Below are positions 17,537-24,287 of a stretch of DNA of 64,000 nucleotides, in pieces. Both the position numbers and the translations under genes were made by a program. Origin of the DNA: WJMT01 sp964445575 (GTDB lineage Bacteria; Acidobacteriota; Aminicenantia; Aminicenantales; Aminicenantaceae); contig CAYULB010000001.1 in the NCBI GenBank assembly GCA_964445575.1, positions 142,316 through 206,315 on the forward strand. Direction: 5' to 3'. The stretch's first letter is position 1. Each line of letters starts with the position of its first letter. Under the pieces are notes generated by a model. It did not search any database. It had not been told where the DNA came from and saw only the letters and a list, made by a program, of their open reading frames with translations.

Positions 17537-18223
17537 TTAGGATTCGTAGCGGTATCCTTTACCGTGGATGGATAAAAAATGTTTGGGTTTTTTGGGATTA
17601 TCTTCAAATAGTTTGCGGAATTTTAGAATAAAGTTGTCCACAGTTCGAAGCGTCGGAGAGACATCCATTCCCCAAATTTCTTCTAATAAATCTACACGGG
17701 AATGGGTTTCATGAGGATTTTCAACCAGAAATTTGAGAAACGTAACTTCTTTCTCTGATAGGACTTGTGGTCCCAAATTACTGGTACATTTCCGGCTGGA
17801 GATGTCCAGACGGAAACGGTTGATGGATAAAATACCGCTGGAAGGAAGACGCCGTTTGCCCTGGCTTCTTCGAATCAAAGCATTGACCCGTGCCAGCAGT
17901 TCTTTGAAATTGAACGGTTTTGTCATATAATCGTCTGCGCCTTTATTCAAATTGTGGATACGGGTGGAGATATCATTTTTGACGGTAAGCATCATAACGG
18001 GAGTATTATCTCCCTTTTCCCTTAAATTTCTTAAAAACTCTTCTCCGGACTGGCCGGGAAGCATGATATCCAGAATTATCAAATCGCAGATATTTCCCGG
18101 TGGAGAGGGAACCTGTTCCGCTGAAGAAAAATCCTGGACTTCGAATCCTTCGTTCTCCAATTGAAGTTTTATCATGGACCGGATAAGGTCATTGTCCTCA
18201 ACCAGAATGATTTGTGCCTGCAT
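17537..18223 (-). CDS. OmpR/PhoB-type response regulator heading the heme operon
   Basis: 228 residues from the ATG at 18223. Receiver: VEDND near the N-terminus, phospho-acceptor aspartate in LIILDIMLPGQSG, conserved lysine in DYMTKPFN. The C-terminal winged helix has LSEKEVTFLKFLVENP, the recognition segment LRTVDNFILKFRKLFED and the wing HGKGYRYES. The start is separated by one base from the stop of the kinase gene, so the two are co-translated. Leptospira encodes a comparable OmpR-type pair, HemK/HemR, among its heme genes to control heme metabolism; orthology here is inference from position and family. A hem-box-like TGACA direct repeat was not found upstream of the operon. Confidence 0.9.
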   Translation of the reverse strand: MQAQIILVEDNDLIRSMIKLQLENEGFEVQDFSSAEQVPSPPGNICDLIILDIMLPGQSGEEFLRNLREKGDNTPVMMLTVKNDISTRIHNLNKGADDYMTKPFNFKELLARVNALIRRSQGKRRLPSSGILSINRFRLDISSRKCTSNLGPQVLSEKEVTFLKFLVENPHETHSRVDLLEEIWGMDVSPTLRTVDNFILKFRKLFEDNPKKPKHFLSIHGKGYRYES

Positions 18224-18224
18224 A

Positions 18225-19385
18225 TCATTCACTCTTTTGCAAATAAAGACGAAATACAGCCCCTTTTCCCTTTCCCTCACTGAAAGCTTGAAGGTCTCCG
18301 TCCATTTCCCTGGCAAGAGCCCGTGAAATGTATAATCCCATTCCTGTACCCCGCTGCCTGGCCGGAAGTTCCGAATCAAGAATTTCAAAAGCATGAAACA
18401 GGGATCCCGCTTTTTTTGGCTCGAATCCCGGTCCATTGTCCCGGAATTCCACCCATGTTTTTCGGCCGGAAGTTTTTACGGAAACATCGAGAAGAAGATG
18501 AGGACCGGCGTATTTAACCGCGTTGTCGGTAAGATTGTCAAAAATCACTTTCAGGGCGTGCTCGTCGGCACGCACCTTTAATTTTTTGGGTTGTTCAACA
18601 TTCAATTTCAACGTTGCTTCGGTGAGAGACATGGGGCTCTTTTGGAAATAATTTTTTATAAACCGGGGGAGATCCACGGTTGTTAAATTGAGGGATTCCC
18701 GGCTTTTTAAGCGATACCCGGATAAAATATTTTCCGTCAGCTTCTCCTGCCGTTTGACTTGTTTAAGAGCCAGATCAACGTAAGAGGCAATATCTTTGAA
18801 GCGGGGATGGGATTGAAGGTTTTGAAGAAATGCTTTTATGCCGGTAATGGGTGTTTTTAATTCATGAGCCGAGCGTTCCCAGAACCCTGTAATTTCCCGG
18901 GCGGTTCTGCGTTCTACTTGAATAGACCGGTAGAAAAAAATGATGATAATCAAAAGAACCAGAATAAAAAATCCGGATTCGCCCATCAGCATGAAATTTT
19001 TGCTTTGGTAATCTTCTTCAATCTGGGCGGATACATGTTCTGCGGGCAGAACCCAATAACCCGGCCATTTGGGAGCTAATGATTTTGCGAAAGGGGTATT
19101 CCCGGGAAGTTCGGTTACAATCTTGAAACGAGAGTCTTGACCGCAGATACCCGGTTCGGGTGCAAATTCTGTATTTTCCGCTAGAGTTTGACAGAGGAGA
19201 GTGGCCTCAAGTTCTAATATCCGGTACTGTTGATCCTTTTGTTTCTGAATGGAAGCCCCGATAAATACAGACCACCAAACCAGAAGGGAAGCCATGGACA
19301 AAAGCGCGGTTCCGAACAGGATATGATGACGGTAGCCTTTGAAAGGGCCTTTTGTACTTTCTCTTATTTTTTGTTTTGAAGCCAT
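18225..19385 (-). CDS. Membrane sensor histidine kinase of the heme operon
   Basis: About 386 residues from the ATG at 19385. TM1 (ILFGTALLSMASLLVWWSVF), a ~100-residue extracytoplasmic region without a recognised fold, TM2 (FFILVLLIIIIFFY), then a HisKA domain with the phospho-histidine in SAHELKTPITGI. The ATPase domain shows FDNLTDNAVKYAG (N box), FRDNGPGFEP (G1) and GTGMGLYISRALA (G2). There is no HAMP domain. Two further in-frame starts up to 19481 exist, but none has a clear Shine-Dalgarno. It is the promoter-proximal gene of the operon. Confidence 0.88.
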   Translation of the reverse strand: MASKQKIRESTKGPFKGYRHHILFGTALLSMASLLVWWSVFIGASIQKQKDQQYRILELEATLLCQTLAENTEFAPEPGICGQDSRFKIVTELPGNTPFAKSLAPKWPGYWVLPAEHVSAQIEEDYQSKNFMLMGESGFFILVLLIIIIFFYRSIQVERRTAREITGFWERSAHELKTPITGIKAFLQNLQSHPRFKDIASYVDLALKQVKRQEKLTENILSGYRLKSRESLNLTTVDLPRFIKNYFQKSPMSLTEATLKLNVEQPKKLKVRADEHALKVIFDNLTDNAVKYAGPHLLLDVSVKTSGRKTWVEFRDNGPGFEPKKAGSLFHAFEILDSELPARQRGTGMGLYISRALAREMDGDLQAFSEGKGKGAVFRLYLQKSE

Positions 19386-19624
19386 ACCAGTGAAAAACAG
19401 GCGTTTTATGGTACATAGCGTAAAAGATTTTAATGTGAAATGCAATTCCGGCAAACCCATGATCAAGAGAAATCGTGTCATGAAAAGCGGAAATAATCAG
19501 GATAAGACGGCGCCACTTATGATTTGACCAATCTGGCCACTATTAAGCAGTGGCTAAATAAATTAGAAAAGAAGAGAAATAGCAATCAATGATTTTATAG
19601 AAAAAATCAGTATAAATTTCAATT
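19386..19624. promoter_or_regulatory. Divergent upstream region of the heme operon
   Basis: The heme operon must be transcribed leftward from here. An imperfect 7-bp hairpin with core GCCAC/GTGGC (19534-19540 and 19550-19556, loop of 9) is the clearest structure and could be an operator. I could not place a convincing -35/-10 pair on the minus strand. I also searched by eye for two TGACA boxes spaced by six bases, the Leptospira HemR target, and did not find them. Confidence 0.35.
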
Positions 19625-20259
19625 ATGAAGCTTAGAGATTACCTTAAAGAAGCCACAAAAGAAATAAAATCAAAAGAGGAAAGTCAAAAGTTCTGGTTTT
19701 CTTCCTTGAAACGGTTTTTCTCTTATATAAAAGAACATTGGAAGAAACTTGCCTTTGGTTCGTTCCTGATGATAGTGGTCTCTCTTTTAGCCCTGCCCAC
19801 ACCTTATATTAGGAAATACATTGTGGGTGATATCATTGCCGCAAAAAATATCAAATATCTCCATCTGGCAGTACTCATCTTATTAGCCTGGATTATTTAC
19901 GAGTCGAGGTGGCTGCAGATGCGAGGCGCAGGGCATGAAGCGGTGGTCCTTCACTGCAAATGGTCTGCAACGAAGCAGAAGCAGTGAGATCGGCTTGCCT
20001 TGATGGTAAAAAAACGGCGATCAAAATAAAAAATACAAACAAGAAAAATGTTCAAGACATTGTTCTTGAAAAAATCTTGTACATAGCTGAAAATAAGTTA
20101 ATAATGAGAATATCGCCATTTTTTTATGAATAGGTTAGGTTAGCTATTCAACTAATAAAACTTATGGTTTCCTTTTTCACCGACTACTTTTTCAACATCT
20201 TCAATCAGGAAATCATTGTCCGAATAAAAAAAGACCTTTTTCGCAGAATCCTAAGACTT
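19625..20259 (+). pseudogene. ABC exporter membrane-domain gene, truncated and interrupted by repeat B
   Basis: The frame opens with an ATG at 19625 and encodes a soluble lead followed by a first TM segment (KLAFGSFLMIVVSLLALPTPY, then IRKYIVGD) typical of ABC exporter membrane domains. It is broken after LHLAVLILLA by repeat copy B (19887-20139). When the repeat is removed the sequence resumes as IQLIKLMVSFFTDYFFNIF and continues through VRIKKDLFRRILRL, the classic coupling region of such exporters. At 20259 homology ends and the radical SAM duplicate begins. The nucleotide-binding domain is absent, so this is a dead fragment of perhaps one sixth of a gene. Confidence 0.8.
19887..20139 (-). 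mobile_element. MITE-like repeat, copy B (253 bp), inside the ABC pseudogene
   Basis: Exactly 253 bp like copies A and H but in opposite orientation. It is flanked by TTAG on both sides (19883-19886 and 20140-20143), a clean 4-bp target duplication. Excising it with one TTAG restores a plausible ABC-exporter reading frame. This is direct evidence that the family moves by transposition into coding DNA. Confidence 0.85.
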
Positions 20260-20517
20260 AAAGAAGACTTTAAATTTGACTGGTCAACTCAGGTAAGAGT
20301 GGATATTGCTAAGCATAAAGACCTCCTAAAGCTTATGTATAAAGCAGGCTGCCGTACTCTTTACATTGGATTGGAATCCGTCAATCCTCAAAGCCTCCTA
20401 TCCATAGAGAAAAAGAATCAGACCTTCTTAAAGGCCATGGATATTCTGACCAGCAAAAAGAATGCCAGCATAAAACTTGATTTCAGGCAAAAGATTGAAT
20501 TGGATCAAAAAGAATAA
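20260..20517 (+). pseudogene. Internally deleted duplicate of the radical SAM gene 3' part
   Basis: Starts abruptly at 20260 with sequence identical to 6156 onward, runs to IEKK, then jumps to NQTFLKAMD. The 432 bp missing relative to the intact gene are exactly 144 codons, and both ends lie at a 9-bp GAGAAAAAG present twice in the intact gene (6303-6311 and 6735-6743). The frame is continuous with the upstream ABC fragment, so a hybrid 117-residue peptide could be read from the ATG at 20164, but it carries neither cluster nor cobalamin domain. Confidence 0.88.
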
Positions 20518-20664
20518 ACGAAGCCTCCAAGTACACACAATGCGGATTGGGCTGGATTCTGGTCCATATACTGATAGCGAGTGTTTAATAGAAAACCTAA
20601 AAAGGAATTAAAATGAATCTTCATTCCTAAACCCGCAAAAGCGGTCAAAGGATATTTTTTCTCG
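20260..20664. repeat. Long direct repeat, right copy (405 bp), flanking the heme island
   Basis: Identical by eye to 6156-6992 apart from the 432-bp deletion (837 minus 432 is 405). After 20664 the sequence continues as the intact beta-barrel gene, while the left copy switches to island DNA at 6993. The undisrupted ancestor must therefore have been radical SAM gene followed directly by the convergent beta-barrel gene. Confidence 0.9.
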
Positions 20665-21131
20665 GGAGGCTCTATTTGTGTTTCATATCCATAATCAGAA
20701 ACATAAGTTTTCATTTCTGTGTTCAAAGCATAGCTCAACCCTATTCCTGTGTTGATAAAAAGTGTCAAGCGCTTTTTTTTGATGAGGTTTGTACCAAACA
20801 TGATAAATCCAGAAGCATAATTATAAGTATTGATATTAACGGTATCATTGTCAGAAGGGTCTGTTAGGGTGGTCTTTCCTCTCAGATTGTAGTGAAATTC
20901 TATTCCAAAAAAGAGCGGATAGATATCTGTTTTAAGTCCCATTCCCAATCCGCCGATGGTGAAAGGAGAGGCGATTGGGAAGTCATTTTCTCCTTCCTTG
21001 TATTGGTCTTCAGAACCAGTTTTCCCAACAAAAGATCCTTTTCCAAATACATAAAAATCAGTAGAACCGAAACCTATATTTGTCATAAAGAGTAAAAGAA
21101 AAATAAATATGCTTGTTTTGATATAATTCAT
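20505..21131 (-). CDS. Small outer-membrane beta-barrel-like protein
   Basis: 208 residues from the ATG at 21131, chosen because AAGGAG is 6 nt upstream. A signal peptide (IKTSIFIFLLLFMTNIGFGS) is followed by alternating strands rich in aromatic residues and glycine (GGLGMGLKTDIYPLFFGIEFHYNL, LTLFINTGIGLSYAL) and a C-terminal strand ending in phenylalanine (GGFVYSF), as in outer-membrane porin-like proteins. No ligand can be named. It sits 14 bp downstream of the papain-like peptidase gene and is probably co-transcribed with it. Its 3' end is duplicated at 6833-6992. Confidence 0.7.
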   Translation of the reverse strand: MNYIKTSIFIFLLLFMTNIGFGSTDFYVFGKGSFVGKTGSEDQYKEGENDFPIASPFTIGGLGMGLKTDIYPLFFGIEFHYNLRGKTTLTDPSDNDTVNINTYNYASGFIMFGTNLIKKKRLTLFINTGIGLSYALNTEMKTYVSDYGYETQIEPPEKKYPLTAFAGLGMKIHFNSFLGFLLNTRYQYMDQNPAQSALCVLGGFVYSF

Positions 21132-21145
21132 TGACGGCTCCTTTC

Positions 21146-22456
21146 TCAAAATCGCCCTATCCCTCTTTTAACATTTATCACAGTGATGTTCGCGGTAGTG
21201 GAGCTTTCAGACATACCATCTGTAACAGAAAATTTTAGTTGGTATTCCCCGGATTGGGTATAGGAAGGTGTCCATGAAAAAAGTCCTGAACTAGAATTGA
21301 AAGAAGCCCCATCAGGGAGATTTGGACAGCTGAAAGTCAAGGTATCTTCATCAGGATCGCTGGCTGTTACATAAAATGATAATTCCTGGCCTTCCTTCAC
21401 TGTTTTGTCCGGGATCTCATGAATTTCTGGGGGGTTGTTTGAAGTTAAAACATTCCACGCTTTCAACACCCATTTTCCACCTTCACATTCACCCATTCTG
21501 ATCCTAAAATAACCATCTTCGCCCCAATCCAATCCCCATGAGTTTTTGCATATCCAGTAGTCCTGGAATTCATCATAGCCAACTAGCACCACTAAGTGAC
21601 CCCCTTCATAGGAGGCTCCTACTGTTTTTTCATAGATGCCCGAAGTGTAATAATAGAAATCGCTGTAAACTTCCATGAAAAAGACCAGAGGCCCGTTTTG
21701 AAGAGAGTTTTTTATAGCGTATTTGTCCACATAATTGCCCGTAACCCATCCCCAGTCTCCAATTTTAAACAATTTTTCATTCCAATTGCTGCAGAGATGA
21801 CAAGGGATATCATTAGCCTGATACGGGAAGCAATCTTCTGAGACGATTCCAGTTGTTTCCATATAATCAAAAGACATCCAAGCATAACCTCCATTACAGT
21901 CACCCGCATTGGAACAGGAGATGAGATCTTGTTCAGATAGGTCAGGATAGTTTAGGGAAGTGGAGTGTCCTATGTTTAAAATATTTGCAATTTTAACAAA
22001 AAGCTGTGATGTTTCTCCATTTTCCCAACTTGACAGAAGGGAGGGGGAATACAGGTTGTTTTCTGTGTTGTATCGGGCCTCTACTGCCCCACAAGCTGCA
22101 AATGCCCAGCAGCTGCCGCAGTTCCCCTGGTCTTTTATTGATGTCATATAGTTTCGGTTGTTAGTATCACGCCAGTCGATTTGGTTGGGAAGAGCGGGAT
22201 AACTTGGAACAGATAAGAGTTTTTCCGGATCAATATAAAGGGGCCTAAACGCGCCCAGCCTTTGTTTTCTTTCTTCCGGAAGCAGGTCAGCCAAGGATGT
22301 TTCTCCGGCTTTCCAATCCAGTCCCTCAAGGCGGATTTGTTGATTTATTCTCTTTATTTCATCTTGAGAAGAATTGTTAGGAAAGGGAAGGGTCCCTAAA
22401 AGAAGAAAAAAACTAATAAGAAGGAATATCAAAGCAGTGAATTTTAATTTTTTCAA
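21146..22456 (-). CDS. Secreted papain-like (C1A) cysteine peptidase with C-terminal Ig-like domain
   Basis: 436 residues. A signal peptide, a short pro-region, then a papain fold with catalytic C116 (QGNCGSCWAFA), H287 (GGHLVVLVGY) and N305 (CKNSWGLDWGEDGYF). The C-terminal ~90 residues (NPPEIHEIPDKTVKEGQ, then ASDPDEDTLTFS) are a putative-Ig/cadherin-like module common in secreted proteins. The start codon is TTG at 22456-22454, supported by GGAGG 5 nt upstream; no ATG fits. It would act on protein outside the inner membrane. The following beta-barrel gene may be co-expressed. Confidence 0.9.
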   Translation of the reverse strand: MKKLKFTALIFLLISFFLLLGTLPFPNNSSQDEIKRINQQIRLEGLDWKAGETSLADLLPEERKQRLGAFRPLYIDPEKLLSVPSYPALPNQIDWRDTNNRNYMTSIKDQGNCGSCWAFAACGAVEARYNTENNLYSPSLLSSWENGETSQLFVKIANILNIGHSTSLNYPDLSEQDLISCSNAGDCNGGYAWMSFDYMETTGIVSEDCFPYQANDIPCHLCSNWNEKLFKIGDWGWVTGNYVDKYAIKNSLQNGPLVFFMEVYSDFYYYTSGIYEKTVGASYEGGHLVVLVGYDEFQDYWICKNSWGLDWGEDGYFRIRMGECEGGKWVLKAWNVLTSNNPPEIHEIPDKTVKEGQELSFYVTASDPDEDTLTFSCPNLPDGASFNSSSGLFSWTPSYTQSGEYQLKFSVTDGMSESSTTANITVINVKRGIGRF

Positions 22457-22500
22457 ATCTTCCTCCTAAATCAATCGAATTTTATTTTTAAACATCAATT

Positions 22501-23304
22501 TCAGTGTTTTTTAAGTATATTTGCCGTTCCGTATATTAACAGAAAAATACAAGCCATTTGTATTATTTCTATTTTGTTTCCAAAGACAAAGTAGGAGCAG
22601 AGAACCGGGTAAATAATCGCTGCTGAATACTGTACAGGACCAACCAGAATCATGTGTCCCAGTTTATAAGAGGCCTGAAGGGTTATGAATGCAGCAATGG
22701 AAAAAAAAAGATAGATATAAAGATATGAAGAAGACAAATAGGAAATGACCTTGAATCCAGAAAAAGTTACCAGTAACTTTATGGTCACGATAATCATCCC
22801 AGTGGAAATGCCAGAAACTCCTGCAAAAAGAATCGGCTTGAGTCTTTTTGAGGTAGCTCTTAAAAAAGCTGATGCCAAGATAAACAAAGGAAGTATAGAA
22901 AGAAAAATAAAATAAGGAATCCTCACGGTGGTTTGTTCATCTTTATGTTCAAATAGGTTCAGAAATAATATTGATAGAAAAATAAGAACTGCATAGATCA
23001 AATCAGATCTAAATAATTTTTCTCTGAGGATCAAATGGGAGAGAAAAACAAGCACGATGACTCCCCAGCCGGCAAAGGCGGAAACAATATGAGGTTCTAA
23101 AAACTTGAGAGCCACAGCATTCGGCACGATCGTAGTGTTCATGATTATAAAACCCATTATCCATAAAGATAAGTTTTGGTAGTATGTTTTATCTTTGTCT
23201 CCTTTATATCCTATCCAGGCGATACCTTTTTTCATCAAGATAAAACCAAAGGACAGCAGGGTATAAGCGAGAAGGGCAAGAAAAATACTCAGCCATAAAG
23301 TCAT
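22501..23304 (-). CDS. DMT/EamA-like membrane transporter
   Basis: 267 residues with about nine to ten hydrophobic segments distributed over the whole length and few polar loops, the layout of the drug/metabolite transporter superfamily. The closing stretch GPVQYSAAIIYPVLCSYFVFGN resembles the last helices of EamA-type proteins. Substrate unknown. It lies 44 bp upstream of the papain-like gene on the same strand, so it may head that operon. Confidence 0.65.
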   Translation of the reverse strand: MTLWLSIFLALLAYTLLSFGFILMKKGIAWIGYKGDKDKTYYQNLSLWIMGFIIMNTTIVPNAVALKFLEPHIVSAFAGWGVIVLVFLSHLILREKLFRSDLIYAVLIFLSILFLNLFEHKDEQTTVRIPYFIFLSILPLFILASAFLRATSKRLKPILFAGVSGISTGMIIVTIKLLVTFSGFKVISYLSSSYLYIYLFFSIAAFITLQASYKLGHMILVGPVQYSAAIIYPVLCSYFVFGNKIEIIQMACIFLLIYGTANILKKH

Positions 23305-23397
23305 AGAAAAGAAGAGAGAAGACAGAATTGGTGGAGAAATCCTTCACAGCTGGACTTTATCAAGGTTCTAGCAAAAAATCAGAAGTCGGGTTTTGGC

Positions 23398-23628
23398 TTA
23401 TCGAGAAAGGTTAATTCCTATACCTAGAAGGATGACGAAAACGATCAGGTAAAAAACAACCATTATAGCTATCCAGGCAAGGGAGGCTTTAGCCCAGTTT
23501 GCTTTGCTGACTTTTGTGTTTGATCCGAATCCCCAAACAAAAAGAAGAACCAGATTCACTATGGGAATCGCCATTAAAAAAAGAGTTAAAAACCATTCAC
23601 CAAAACTTACTTCCTTCTGTAATTCCAT
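23398..23628 (-). CDS. Small two-TM membrane protein
   Basis: 76 residues, with two hydrophobic helices (WFLTLFLMAIPIVNLVLLFVWGF and ASLAWIAIMVVFYLIVFVILLG) joined by a short basic loop. An AGGAGG box 7 nt before the ATG supports translation. I know similar short proteins in many anaerobes but no function. Confidence 0.65.
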   Translation of the reverse strand: MELQKEVSFGEWFLTLFLMAIPIVNLVLLFVWGFGSNTKVSKANWAKASLAWIAIMVVFYLIVFVILLGIGINLSR

Positions 23629-23654
23629 GCAATAACCTCCTATATGATATTTAA

Positions 23655-24064
23655 CCTGACCTATTCATAAAAAAATGGCGATGTTTTCATATTTGATTTC
23701 ATTTTAGCGATATGCAAGATTTTATCAAGAGCATTGACTGGAACATTTTACCTGTTCGCATTTTCATTTTAGTCGCCATTTTTTTACCNNNNNNNNNNNN
23801 NNNNNNNNNNNNNNNNNNNNNNNNNNNNNNNNNNNNNNNNNNNNNNNNNNNNNNNNNNNNNNNNNNNNNNNNNNNNNNNNNNNNNNNNTTGACTGGAACA
23901 TTTTACCTGTTCGCATTTTCATTTTAGTCGCCATTTTTTTACCATAAAGAAGGCGAGCCGATCTCACTGCTTCTGCTTTGTTGCAGGGTATTCGCAGTGA
24001 AGGACCACACCTTCATACCCTGCGCCTCGCATCTGCAGCCACCTCGACTCGTGAATAGTCCATG
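23655..24064 (+). mobile_element. MITE-like repeat, copy C, split by the assembly gap
   Basis: The left part (23655-23788) and right part (23889-24064) belong to one element. Both ends are flanked by TTAA (23651-23654 and 24065-24068). If the 55-base overlap across the gap is merged, the element is 255 bp, matching the 253-bp family length. Its right terminus reads CCATG instead of CCAGG. Confidence 0.75.
23789..23888. other. 100-N assembly gap inside a repeat
   Basis: Exactly 100 N, the conventional placeholder for a gap of unknown size. The last 55 bases before it (23734-23788) are identical to the first 55 after it (23889-23943). Confidence 0.95.
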
Positions 24065-24068
24065 TTAA

Positions 24069-24213
24069 CCTGACCTATTCATAAAAAAATGGCGATGTTT
24101 TCATATTTGATTTCATTTTAGCGATATGCAAGATTTTATCAAGAGCATTGACTGGAACATTTTACCTGTTCGCATTTTCATTTTAGTCGCCATTTTTTTA
24201 CCCTTAAGGCAAG
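24069..24213 (+). mobile_element. Half-length repeat, copy D
   Basis: Contains only the left module of the family, from CCTGACCTATTCAT through the internal inverted repeat ending CGCCATTTTTTTAC, and stops after TTAAGGCAAG. It abuts copy C and shares the TTAA between them. Its sequence is identical to the left half of copy C over about 130 bases, so it is a recent duplicate, and probably the reason the assembly broke here. Confidence 0.7.
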
Positions 24214-24287
24214 AATAAGACTAAAAACAGATTATAGGCACCTTATGAAAAAATCAATTGTTTTTTTATAATTTAACAAAGCCTTGT

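Noticed and set aside
19386..19624. A Leptospira-type hem-box (two TGACA separated by six bases) upstream of the heme operon
   Set aside because: A single TGACA is present on the minus strand near 19480, but no second copy at the required spacing on either strand.
20164..20517. The hybrid 117-codon frame as a genuine new gene
   Set aside because: It is the accidental in-frame joining of an ABC-exporter fragment and a deleted radical SAM fragment, with no catalytic motif and no ribosome binding site.
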